In this document: in pieces, positions 1 to 5,070 of the stretch | How positions within the stretch are numbered: the first letter of the stretch is position 1 | Layout of the letters: every line of letters starts with the position of its first letter | Origin: Chloroflexota bacterium | GTDB taxonomy: Bacteria > Chloroflexota > Dehalococcoidia > Lucifugimonadales > Australimonadaceae | DNA: 6,363 nucleotides | NCBI GenBank assembly: GCA_022574265.1 | Contig: JACZSI010000103.1 | Location: forward strand, 1 to 6,363 | Direction: 5' to 3' | Program-made: the position numbers and the translations under genes | The notes under the pieces: generated by a model | What the model saw: the letters and a program-made list of their open reading frames with translations, nothing else | Told to the model about the DNA's origin: nothing | Databases searched by the model: none

Positions 1-1455
1 TTCGCTCAGCAGGCCGCGGCGCTCGCGGACGCGGGCGTCGATCTCTTCATGCTGGAGACGTTCTCGTCGCTCGCGGAGGTCAAACTGGCGGTGGCAGCCG
101 TGCGGTCGGTCTCGCCGCTGCCGATCGTCGCCCAAATGACGTTCGACGCGGAGGGCGTGACGCCCGGCGGCGATACGCCGGAGGAGGTCGCGGAAGCGCT
201 GGGCGAGCTGGACCTCGCGGCGTTCGGCGCGAACTGCAGCGTCGGCCCCGACCTCATACGCGACGTCGTCGAGCGCATGGCCCGCGTCGCTGAGCTGCCC
301 ATCTCGGCGCAGCCGAATGCCGGCCTGCCGGCCTACGTGGACGGACGGATCGAGTACTCGGCCGACCCCGCGTATTTCTCGGACGCCGCCCGTCAGATCG
401 CAGTGGCGGGTGCCCGGCTCCTAGGCGGCTGTTGTGGCACGACGCCCGAGCACATCGCGAAGTTGCGCGACGCGCTCCGGGGCGTCGAGACGCTGGACGG
501 GCCTTCGGCAGGGCGCCCAGCCGCCGTCGCGAAGCCCGCGCGGTCCGCCGCCGCGCCGGAACCGTCGGCGACGGGCCTCGCCGAGCTCCTTGCGGCCGGC
601 GAGTTCGTGGTCACCGCGGAGCTCGCGCCGCCCCGTGGCTTCGACGCCGCCGCGTCGCTGGACAAGCTACGGCCCATCGTCGGGACCGTCCACGCGATCA
701 ACGTCACGGACAGCCCACGCGCGCAGGGCCGGATGAGCGCGCTCGCCATGTGCAGCCTCGTGCAATCGAAGCTGGGCGTCGAGACGATCATGCACATGTC
801 GCTGCGACACCGGAACCTGCTGGCGCTGCACTCGGACCTCCTCGGCGCCCACGCGCTCGGCGTGCGCAACGTGTTCACGGTGATGGGCGACGTGCCGCTC
901 GGCGGCGACTACCCGCAGGCGACGGCCGTCAGCGACATCACGGCCTCCGGCCTGATCAAGCTGATGGCGGGTTTCAACCAGGGGGTCGATGCGAACGGCC
1001 GCGCGTTGGAGGGACCGACGTCGTTCTTCATCGGGGCGGCGCTCAACCTGAACGCACCGGACCTGGACCGCGAGCTCCGCGTGCTCGAGCGCAAGGTCGC
1101 GGCCGGCGCCCACTTCCTGCTGACGCAGCCCGTCTACGAGCCGGAGACGGTGGAGCGCGCGGCGGAGCGGCTCGGCGGCTTCCCGCTGCCGGTGCTCCTC
1201 GGCGTGCTGCCGCTGCGCAGCGAGCGCCACGCGCGGTTCTTGCACAACGAGGTGCCGGGTATCTCCGTGCCCGACGCCGTTTTCGAGCGGCTCGCAACCG
1301 CCGGAGACGGCGCGGCCGCCGAGGGCATCGCCGTCAGCCAGGAGCTGCTCCGCGCCGTCCGAGGCCGCATCGCGGGCGTCTACTTCATGCCGCCGTTCGA
1401 CCGCTACGAGGTCGTCGGCGAGACGCTCGCCGGCCTGGACCTGGCCGGGCCGTAA
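1..1455 (+). CDS. Bifunctional homocysteine S-methyltransferase / 5,10-methylenetetrahydrofolate reductase, 5' end missing
   Basis: The frame is open from base 1 to the TAA at 1453-1455, giving 484 residues, and the start lies before the window. The N-terminal half is a cobalamin-independent homocysteine methyltransferase: a cysteine in GANCSVGPD (visible residue 79) and the pair in GGCCGTTPEHI (144-145) are the three zinc-binding cysteines of that family. After an Ala/Pro-rich linker (about 155-185), a MetF-type flavoprotein domain begins near residue 200 with FVVTAELAPPRG, followed by INVTDSPRA, MHMSLRHRN, VMGDVPLGGDYP, LTQPVYEPETV and the terminal YFMPPFDRYE. The fused protein should reduce methylene-THF to methyl-THF and methylate homocysteine to methionine in the cytoplasm. 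The domain order matches Bacillus YitJ-type fusions. Only the first 100-150 residues of the methyltransferase domain appear to be missing. Family assignment is firm; the methyl donor used is inferred. Confidence 0.95.
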   Translation, partial: FAQQAAALADAGVDLFMLETFSSLAEVKLAVAAVRSVSPLPIVAQMTFDAEGVTPGGDTPEEVAEALGELDLAAFGANCSVGPDLIRDVVERMARVAELPISAQPNAGLPAYVDGRIEYSADPAYFSDAARQIAVAGARLLGGCCGTTPEHIAKLRDALRGVETLDGPSAGRPAAVAKPARSAAAPEPSATGLAELLAAGEFVVTAELAPPRGFDAAASLDKLRPIVGTVHAINVTDSPRAQGRMSALAMCSLVQSKLGVETIMHMSLRHRNLLALHSDLLGAHALGVRNVFTVMGDVPLGGDYPQATAVSDITASGLIKLMAGFNQGVDANGRALEGPTSFFIGAALNLNAPDLDRELRVLERKVAAGAHFLLTQPVYEPETVERAAERLGGFPLPVLLGVLPLRSERHARFLHNEVPGISVPDAVFERLATAGDGAAAEGIAVSQELLRAVRGRIAGVYFMPPFDRYEVVGETLAGLDLAGP

Positions 1456-1467
1456 GCGACCGCGCGC

Positions 1468-1473
1468 TATACT
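1468..1473 (+). promoter_or_regulatory. -10-like box TATACT ahead of the tRNA array
   Basis: TATACT matches the sigma-70 -10 consensus at five of six positions. It lies 13 nt after the stop of the upstream gene and 12 nt before the first base of the tRNA-like sequence at 1486, a normal distance for a tRNA promoter. No convincing -35 box is seen at the right spacing, which would fall in the end of the coding region. A GC-rich discriminator follows. The box probably drives the truncated tRNA-like copy and the intact tRNA-Ala together, since no separate promoter is visible between them. Confidence 0.5.
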
Positions 1474-1485
1474 GCCGACGCGCTT

Positions 1486-1543
1486 GGGGCCGTAGCTCAG
1501 CTGGGAGAGCGCTCCGGTGCGGCACCGGAGAAGTCAGGGGTTC
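1486..1543 (+). pseudogene. 3'-truncated tRNA-Ala-like sequence (copy 1) with abnormal anticodon arm
   Basis: The first 26 nt, covering acceptor 5' strand GGGGCCG, positions 8-9 and the D arm, are identical to the start of the intact tRNA-Ala at 1571. The anticodon arm is replaced by CTCCGGTGCGGCACCGGAG (1512-1530), a perfect 8-bp hairpin with a CGG triloop that is 2 nt longer than a normal arm. Similarity continues through AAGTCAGGGGTTC and stops abruptly at 1543, so the second half of the T arm and the 3' acceptor strand are missing. It cannot fold as a full tRNA. It has the best-placed promoter of the array, so it is probably transcribed as a leader to the intact tRNA. Either a broken tRNA or a tRNA-derived repeat. 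Confidence 0.65.
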
Positions 1544-1570
1544 TGTCGTAGAGGCCGAGGCGATGTTTCT

Positions 1571-1646
1571 GGGGCCGTAGCTCAGCTGGGAGAGCGCCTG
1601 CTTTGCAAGCAGGAAGTCAGGGGTTCGAATCCCCTCGGCTCCACCA
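1571..1646 (+). tRNA. tRNA-Ala (anticodon UGC), CCA encoded
   Basis: All arms can be drawn without gaps. The acceptor GGGGCCG (1571-1577) pairs with CGGCTCC (1636-1642) and includes the G3-U70 wobble that marks alanine tRNAs. The D arm is GCTC/GAGC. The anticodon stem CCTGC/GCAGG encloses loop TTTGCAA, with TGC at 1604-1606. The T arm AGGGG-TTCGAAT-CCCCT is followed by A73 and an encoded CCA. The length is 73 nt plus CCA. It decodes GCN alanine codons. It is the only copy of the four in this array that looks functional. The start codon of the GIY-YIG gene is 8 nt after its CCA. Confidence 0.96.
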
Positions 1647-1653
1647 ACCCCCC

Positions 1654-1905
1654 ATGCATTACGTCTACATCCTGCAAAGCGAGCGGAACGGCCGCTACTA
1701 CATCGGACAAACGAACTCGCTGGACCGGCGGGTCCAGCAGCACAACGACGGGCGAGTGAAGGCGACGAAGTACATGCGGCCATGGGTTCTGGTATACCGA
1801 GAGGAGTACGCCGAGGGGACTGAGGCGCGCCAGCGCGAACGGTGGTTGAAGGCGCAGAAGAGTCGGCTTTTGTTGGAGCACCTCATCAGGCAGGGAGCGC
1901 CGTAG
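1654..1905 (+). CDS. Small GIY-YIG nuclease-family protein
   Basis: This 83-residue single-domain protein has the GIY-YIG signature as YVY (residues 3-5) and YIG (16-18), the conserved arginine in SLDRRVQQHN (R25 or R26) and the conserved glutamate in ARQRERWLK (E62). These are the expected catalytic and metal-binding positions of the UvrC/UPF0213-type superfamily, and the length is normal for stand-alone members. I chose ATG 1654 because family similarity begins there; the frame stays open upstream through the tRNA, so an annotated longer start would be spurious. There is no Shine-Dalgarno sequence: the start sits 8 nt after the tRNA-Ala CCA. The stop TAG at 1903-1905 is bases U8-A9-G10 of the next tRNA-like copy. 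G+C at third codon positions looks somewhat lower than in the neighbours. DNA cleavage is the family activity; a role in moving this tRNA-bounded module is inference. Confidence 0.88.
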   Translation: MHYVYILQSERNGRYYIGQTNSLDRRVQQHNDGRVKATKYMRPWVLVYREEYAEGTEARQRERWLKAQKSRLLLEHLIRQGAP

Positions 1906-1973
1906 CTCAGTTGGGAGAGCGCTCCGGTGCGGCACCGGAGAAGTCAGGGGTTCGAATCCCCTCGGCTCCACCA
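1896..1973 (+). pseudogene. tRNA-like sequence (copy 3), altered acceptor and anticodon arms
   Basis: The D arm, T arm, 3' acceptor strand CGGCTCC and CCA end are those of tRNA-Ala. The 5' acceptor strand is AGCGCCG instead of GGGGCCG, mismatched at positions 1 and 3, so the G3-U70 alanine signal is lost. A start 2 nt earlier (GGAGC against GCTCC) restores five pairs but leaves a 2-nt bulge. The anticodon arm is the 19-nt hairpin (1922-1940) seen in copies 1 and 4. Folded with a 7-nt loop, TGCGGCA, it would show CGG (a proline anticodon) with G instead of the invariant U33, so normal decoding is unlikely. The 5' end overlaps the last codons and stop of the GIY-YIG gene. Probably a tRNA-derived pseudogene or repeat boundary. 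Confidence 0.65.
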
Positions 1974-1984
1974 AAATCCCCAGC

Positions 1985-2062
1985 CGCCAGCGCGAATGGT
2001 GGTTGAAGGCACAGAAGAGTCGGCTCCTGTTGGAGCACCTCGTCAGGCAAGGAGCGACGTAG
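1985..2062 (+). pseudogene. Remnant of a second GIY-YIG gene (C-terminal 25 codons)
   Basis: The sequence aligns without gaps to the last 25 codons and stop of the intact GIY-YIG gene (1828-1905), with 7 base differences. It would read RQREWWLKAQK onward to a TAG at 2060-2062, again inside the following tRNA-like copy. It keeps the glutamate region but lacks the whole N-terminal half, including the YVY and YIG motifs. The 11 nt between the preceding CCA and the remnant look like the leader of a lost full-length copy. Four of the seven differences are synonymous, which hints that the copy was once under selection. No start codon or ribosome site serves this fragment. Confidence 0.75.
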
Positions 2063-2130
2063 CTCAGCTGGGAGAGCGCTCCGGTGCGGCACCGGAGAAG
2101 TCAGGGGTTCGAATCCCCTCGGCTCCACCA
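2053..2130 (+). pseudogene. tRNA-like sequence (copy 4), altered acceptor and anticodon arms
   Basis: This copy is almost identical to copy 3 from the D arm to the CCA, with one D-loop difference. The 5' acceptor strand AGCGACG has a further mismatch at position 5 against CGGCTCC, so only four of seven pairs remain in the canonical register. The 19-nt anticodon hairpin (2079-2097, CGG loop) is unchanged, and the T arm and CCA are intact. The body is 75 nt plus CCA, 2 nt longer than tRNA-Ala because of the enlarged anticodon arm. It follows the GIY-YIG remnant directly, as copy 3 follows the intact gene. Most likely nonfunctional in translation. Confidence 0.65.
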
Positions 2131-2174
2131 ATCACAAATGGTAGAGTTGAAGTCGCCCCGGTCTTGGCCGTGAC

Positions 2175-2204
2175 CCGTGATAGTCAACGGTTGCGCAATC
2201 ACGG
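2175..2204 (+). promoter_or_regulatory. Inverted repeat upstream of the oxygenase gene
   Basis: CCGTGAT (2175-2181) and ATCACGG (2198-2204) form a perfect 7-bp inverted repeat with a 16-nt spacer that itself contains CAAC-G-GTTG (2185-2193). It lies 18 nt upstream of the oxygenase ATG and just before its ribosome site (AGGAG, 2211-2215). It could be a regulator operator or a hairpin in the leader RNA. GATAGT at 2179-2184 is a weak -10-like match overlapping it. There is no T-tract, so it is not a classical terminator for the tRNA array. Confidence 0.4.
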
Positions 2205-2222
2205 TGAAGTAGGAGTGAAGCG

Positions 2223-3389
2223 ATGCTGACTCAGGAAGAGAACGACCTGCTGACCAGGATCGGCCCCGGCACGCCTGCCGGAGCGGTGCTCCGCATGTAC
2301 TGGCACCCGATCTCGCTGGCGCGCGACGTCGATGACGAGCACCCGACCAAGTTCGTCCGTATCTTGGGCGAGGACCTCGTCATCTTCCGCGACAAGTCGG
2401 GACGCCACGGATTGCTGGCCGACCACTGCTCGCACCGCGGCGCCTCGCTGCTCTATGGCCGGGTCGAGGAGCGCGGCATCGCGTGCGCGTACCACGGTTG
2501 GCTGTACGACTGCGAGGGCAACATCCTCGAGACGCCGCCCGAGCGCAACGACGCGATCATGAAGTCGGTCAAGCACACGGCCTACCCGGTCCAGGTCTAC
2601 CTGGGGATGATCTGGGCCTACATGGGCCCGCTCCCAGCGCCGCCCATGGTCCACTACGACACGCTGTTCCGAAAGGACGGCACCCGCAAATGGCTGATCC
2701 ACCCACAGCTCAACGCCAACTGGTTCCAGGCCATGGAGAACTCCATGGACCCGGCGCATCTCCAGATCCTCCACCAGGAATTCATCGGGCGCGGACGGAC
2801 ACCCCCGAGCACCACTCGGGGCTTCACCGACGACGTTGAATCCTACGAGTTCTACGTCACCGATTACGGCGGCCTCATCAAGAAGCGCACCTACGTCAAC
2901 GGGATGGTGGACGAGCACCCTGTGCTCTTTCCGAATATCCTGCGCCAGGGCGCCAGCTCGCAGTTCCGGGTCCCGATCGACGACACCCACACCCTCCACA
3001 TGCGCTTGTTCTTCTATCCGACGGAGGATGGCAGCGAGCCCGAGGACGCCTTCGAGCCTGAGATCACCTTCGAAGACCCGATCAAGGAGGACCCGGAGAA
3101 GTCGCACCCAGAAACCAGGTTCATCCTGCACAGCGTGAACTCGCAGGACCAGATGGCCTGGGAGACGCAGGGCCCGATCTCGAACCGCGCCGCCGAGCAC
3201 CTCAGCTACTCCGACCGCGGCGTCGTTCTGCTACGCCGCCACATGAGGGAACAGATCGAGCGTGTCCAGCGCGGAGAAGACCCGCTGGGCTACCAGCGTG
3301 ACCCCGGCCACCCCATGATCGACACGAACGTCGACGAAGGCGTGCGGCAGATAGAACGAGAGAGGGCCGGCCTCGCACGACGCGTGTAG
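2223..3389 (+). CDS. Rieske non-heme iron oxygenase alpha subunit (phthalate dioxygenase-like)
   Basis: The protein has 388 residues. The Rieske [2Fe-2S] motif is C69-S-H71 and C88-A-Y-H91 within HCSHRGASLLYGR and CAYHGWLYD. The catalytic domain has NSMDPAHLQILH, giving D176 as the bridging aspartate and H179 and H184 as iron ligands; D309 just before MAWETQGPI is the probable third ligand. The WETQGPISNR...EHLSYSD block and the ending near RGEDPLG are typical of the phthalate 4,5-dioxygenase/vanillate demethylase-like group. Such enzymes hydroxylate or demethylate aromatic or other ring substrates using O2 and electrons from a reductase. No reductase or ferredoxin gene is adjacent, so the electron donor is elsewhere. 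ATG 2223 has AGGAG 7 nt upstream. The substrate cannot be read from sequence. It is convergent with the E2 gene. Confidence 0.93.
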   Translation: MLTQEENDLLTRIGPGTPAGAVLRMYWHPISLARDVDDEHPTKFVRILGEDLVIFRDKSGRHGLLADHCSHRGASLLYGRVEERGIACAYHGWLYDCEGNILETPPERNDAIMKSVKHTAYPVQVYLGMIWAYMGPLPAPPMVHYDTLFRKDGTRKWLIHPQLNANWFQAMENSMDPAHLQILHQEFIGRGRTPPSTTRGFTDDVESYEFYVTDYGGLIKKRTYVNGMVDEHPVLFPNILRQGASSQFRVPIDDTHTLHMRLFFYPTEDGSEPEDAFEPEITFEDPIKEDPEKSHPETRFILHSVNSQDQMAWETQGPISNRAAEHLSYSDRGVVLLRRHMREQIERVQRGEDPLGYQRDPGHPMIDTNVDEGVRQIERERAGLARRV

Positions 3390-3507
3390 GACAGACAGGG
3401 TCCGCAAAGTGGGGGAGCCAGCCTCACCGGCTCGTGGCCACGGTCGCGGTGGTGCGCATTCACTGAACGGATGCGATGGGTGATCCGCTCCGCGCAAGTC
3501 AGCGGCG

Positions 3508-4491
3508 CTACCCCTTAAGGGTCAAGGGCAGTGCCCTTGCGGGGTCCTCGATCAGCGACGCCACCGTATTGAGGAACGGCGCTGCTCTGGCCCCGTCGGC
3601 CGCGCGGTGGTCCACCGAGAGCGTGAGCGTCATCATCGGCTCCACGCTGGGCTCGCCCTTCACCGCGACCACGCGGTCGGAGATGCGCCCGACGGCGAGG
3701 ATGGCCGCTTGCGGCGGGTTCACGATCGCGTCGAAAGCGTCCACGCCGTACATGCCCAGGTTGGTGATGCTGAACGTGCCGCCCGCGATGTCCTCGGGCC
3801 GGAGCTTGCCGGAACGGGCCCGCTCCACGAGCTCCGTCCGGCGGGCCGTGATCTGCTCCAGGCTCATCTGCTCGACGCCGTGGATCACGGGCACGATCAG
3901 CCCATCGTCGATCGCGACGGCGAGGCCGATGTGCACGCTGGGGTGGAGCGTGATCGTCCCGTCGGCCCACGAAGCGTTCATCCGCGGGTGCTCGACGAGA
4001 GCGGCCGCGCACACCCGCACGAGGATATCGGAGACGCTTGGGACGCCCCCTCCACTCCGGCGGCGCTCTTGGCGCCAGGCCCGGAGGGCGCGCGTGTTCA
4101 CTTCGCGCACCAGGTAGAAGTGCGGCACCTCGGCCCAGCTTCGGCTCAACCGCTCCGCCATGACGCGCCAGACGTTGCCCACGCTCGTCTGCTCGCCCGT
4201 GGGCGCGGGAGGCGTGGCTGCTTGCACCGGAGGGACGTCGGAGGGCGCCTCGCCTTCGGCCAGGATGAGCGCGAGGCTCTGGCCCAGGGTGACGTCGTCG
4301 CCCTCGGCGGCGCTGATCGAGGCCAGCGTCCCGGAGGCGGGCGCCTCGACCTCGACCGTCACCTTGCCGGTCTCGACCTCCACGAGCGGCTCGCCTTGGA
4401 CGACCCCCTCGCCCTCGGCCTTGAGCCACCGGGTCAGCGTGCACGTCTCGGGGGCGATGCCCCAATCGGGCATGACGACGTTCGTTGCCAG
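3508..4491 (-). CDS. Dihydrolipoamide acyltransferase (E2)-like protein, short form without subunit-binding domain
   Basis: Read from a CTG at 4491-4489 the protein has 327 residues; from the first ATG (4473) it has 321. The N-terminal lipoyl domain (1-80) begins ATNVVMPDWG and carries the lipoyl lysine K43 in VEVETGKVTVEVEAP, with G replacing the usual aspartate of the DK motif. A Pro/Ala linker (81-103) leads directly to the catalytic domain, opening with VMAERLSRSWAEVPHFYLV and ending with the active-site DHRAADG (H295, D299). The peripheral subunit-binding domain normally found between the two is absent, and 327 residues is well below the usual 400-plus. It should transfer acyl groups from a 2-oxo acid dehydrogenase E1 to CoA, but no E1 or E3 gene is adjacent. 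It lies 30 nt downstream of the VOC gene, probably in the same operon. Confidence 0.87.
   Translation of the reverse strand: MATNVVMPDWGIAPETCTLTRWLKAEGEGVVQGEPLVEVETGKVTVEVEAPASGTLASISAAEGDDVTLGQSLALILAEGEAPSDVPPVQAATPPAPTGEQTSVGNVWRVMAERLSRSWAEVPHFYLVREVNTRALRAWRQERRRSGGGVPSVSDILVRVCAAALVEHPRMNASWADGTITLHPSVHIGLAVAIDDGLIVPVIHGVEQMSLEQITARRTELVERARSGKLRPEDIAGGTFSITNLGMYGVDAFDAIVNPPQAAILAVGRISDRVVAVKGEPSVEPMMTLTLSVDHRAADGARAAPFLNTVASLIEDPARALPLTLKG
3511..3544. repeat. Cluster of short palindromes at the convergent 3' ends
   Basis: CCCTTAAGGG (3512-3521) is a perfect 10-nt palindrome. It is followed by CAAGGGCA-G-TGCCCTTG (3523-3539), an 8-bp inverted repeat around a single central base. Both are framed by CCCC (3511-3514) and GGGG (3541-3544). 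The cluster overlaps the last codons of the E2 gene on the minus strand and lies about 120 nt downstream of the oxygenase stop on the plus strand. It could act as a hairpin that stops or stabilises both converging transcripts, but no T-tract follows on either strand, and coding constraint alone could explain it. Confidence 0.35.
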
Positions 4492-4497
4492 CGTGGG

Positions 4498-4503
4498 CCT
4501 CCT
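4498..4503 (-). promoter_or_regulatory. Ribosome binding site AGGAGG that points to a CTG start for the E2 gene
   Basis: On the minus strand AGGAGG ends at 4498 and is separated by CCCACG from CTG at 4491-4489. That 6-nt spacing is ideal, whereas the first ATG (4473-4471) is 24 nt away. The codons from CTG read ATNVVMP, matching the usual opening of lipoyl domains, whereas starting at the ATG would cut off the first beta strand. No ATG, GTG or TTG lies at the expected position. Confidence 0.6.
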
Positions 4504-4521
4504 CCCTCGTTCCTGAGCCGC

Positions 4522-4893
4522 CTACTTCAGCTGGACCTCGATCTCATTCCCGTCGGGGTCTTTCACGCGGAACTGCGTGCGGCCCGAGGCGTTCGTTCTC
4601 GGCCCGTCGTAGGGTTCGGCGCCGTGGGCCCGCATGAAGGCCAGCACGGACTCGATGTCCGCGGCGCCTTCGAGCACCACCGCGAAGTGATTGAGGTTCC
4701 CCTGTCCCTGCGGAGCGAGGTCGGGGCTGTGGCGGATCAGCAGCCGCGTCCCTCCACCGAGCGCCACGCGGACGCGCTCAGGGTCATCTCCGGCCTTGGG
4801 GTCGAACATCCGGTAGAAGGCGACTGACCGCTCGACGTCATGCACGTTGAGCACGAGGTGCGCGATCCCCGCGACGCTGAAGGGCTGTTCCAT
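4522..4893 (-). CDS. VOC-superfamily (glyoxalase/bleomycin-resistance-like) protein
   Basis: The protein has 123 residues, the size of a single two-module VOC domain. The first beta-alpha-beta-beta-beta module begins GIAHLVLNVHDVERSVAFYR (H12), the second contains LNHFAVVLE (H69) and ends KDPDGNEIEVQL (E119). H12, H69 and E119 are the probable metal ligands. Family members include isomerases, lyases, extradiol dioxygenases and thiol transferases, and the sequence does not choose between them. I start at ATG 4893 because GGAGG lies 7 nt upstream and similarity starts there; an open frame extends to 5043 but has no family similarity. It is the first gene of a likely two-gene operon with the E2 gene and diverges from the flavin-fold gene at 5071. 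Confidence 0.88.
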   Translation of the reverse strand: MEQPFSVAGIAHLVLNVHDVERSVAFYRMFDPKAGDDPERVRVALGGGTRLLIRHSPDLAPQGQGNLNHFAVVLEGAADIESVLAFMRAHGAEPYDGPRTNASGRTQFRVKDPDGNEIEVQLK

Positions 4894-4935
4894 GGCGCTT
4901 CCTCCCCCGTGCCGGCCCCGCTGCCGGCGTGGCGC

Positions 4936-4941
4936 AGCATA
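4936..4941 (-). promoter_or_regulatory. -10-like box TATGCT for the VOC-E2 operon
   Basis: On the minus strand TATGCT is followed by GCGCC and lies 42 nt upstream of the VOC ATG, in the 177-nt divergent intergenic region. It matches the -10 consensus at four of six positions. No -35 box is obvious. The assignment rests on position and on likeness to the three other boxes in this window. Confidence 0.35.
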
Positions 4942-4994
4942 CGCCGAATCATGGAGTGCCCGCTCCCCGGAGCGCACGCGAAGCCGGAGGCGGG

Positions 4995-5000
4995 TAGAAT
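4995..5000 (+). promoter_or_regulatory. -10-like box TAGAAT for the PPOX-family gene
   Basis: TAGAAT differs from TATAAT at one position and is followed by CCGCCGC. It lies 70 nt upstream of the chosen GTG start, in the divergent region shared with the VOC gene. No good -35 is visible at 16-18 bp spacing. Confidence 0.4.
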
Positions 5001-5070
5001 CCGCCGCAGCGCCGGACTGGACCAGGTCGGGCCGGGCCGGCATCCTATCTCATCGCCACTGGGGGTAAGC

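Larger units (their letters stand above)
1828..2131 (+). repeat. Two-copy direct tandem repeat: GIY-YIG tail plus tRNA-like sequence
   Basis: Unit A (1828-1974) and unit B (1985-2131) are 147 bp each at a constant offset of 157 bp with no indels, separated by 10 bp. Each unit is 78 bp of GIY-YIG 3' coding sequence joined to a tRNA-like sequence ending in CCAA. The coding half carries 7 differences and the tRNA half only one or none outside the acceptor, so the tRNA portion is better conserved. The structure implies an ancestral alternation of tRNA-like sequence and GIY-YIG gene in which the second gene lost its 5' part. Confidence 0.9.

Noticed and set aside
432..1580. Long Arg/Ala/Gly-rich frame overlapping the methyltransferase/reductase gene
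   Set aside because: Low-complexity composition typical of a shadow frame in GC-rich coding DNA, and it runs through the tRNA-like sequence.
1603..1653. N-terminal extension of the GIY-YIG protein starting inside the tRNA (TTG at 1603)
   Set aside because: The extension is translated tRNA sequence with no family similarity; homology starts at ATG 1654.
1517..1759. Plus-strand frame containing AQLGERLLCKQEVRGSNPLG
   Set aside because: This is the sense-strand spurious translation of a tRNA, continuing out of frame into the nuclease gene.
1486..1973. Split or trans-spliced tRNA made from the 5' half of copy 1 and the 3' half of copy 3
   Set aside because: An intact tRNA-Ala lies between them, and the halves show no splice-type motif; degradation explains the truncation more simply.
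1582..1974. Minus-strand open frames reading VEPRGFEPLTS-like sequence (also at 1385-1783 and 1907-2131)
   Set aside because: This is the well-known spurious antisense translation of tRNA genes; the similarity comes from the tRNA T arm and acceptor, not from a protein.
1896..2130. Copies 3 and 4 as working tRNA-Pro(CGG)
   Set aside because: They lack U33, have a 6-bp or longer anticodon stem, mismatched acceptors and no C1-G72 pair typical of bacterial tRNA-Pro.
2199..3200. Minus-strand frame of 333 codons opposite the oxygenase
   Set aside because: Shadow of the oxygenase gene, whose Rieske and iron-binding motifs are unambiguous.
3415..3433. GAGCC/GGCTC hairpin after the oxygenase as a rho-independent terminator
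   Set aside because: The stem is only 5 bp with a 9-nt loop, and no T-tract follows on either strand.
3607..4827. Long plus-strand frame opposite the E2 and VOC genes
   Set aside because: It lies antisense to two genes with clear domains and has a His/Asp/Arg-rich composition with no recognisable motif.
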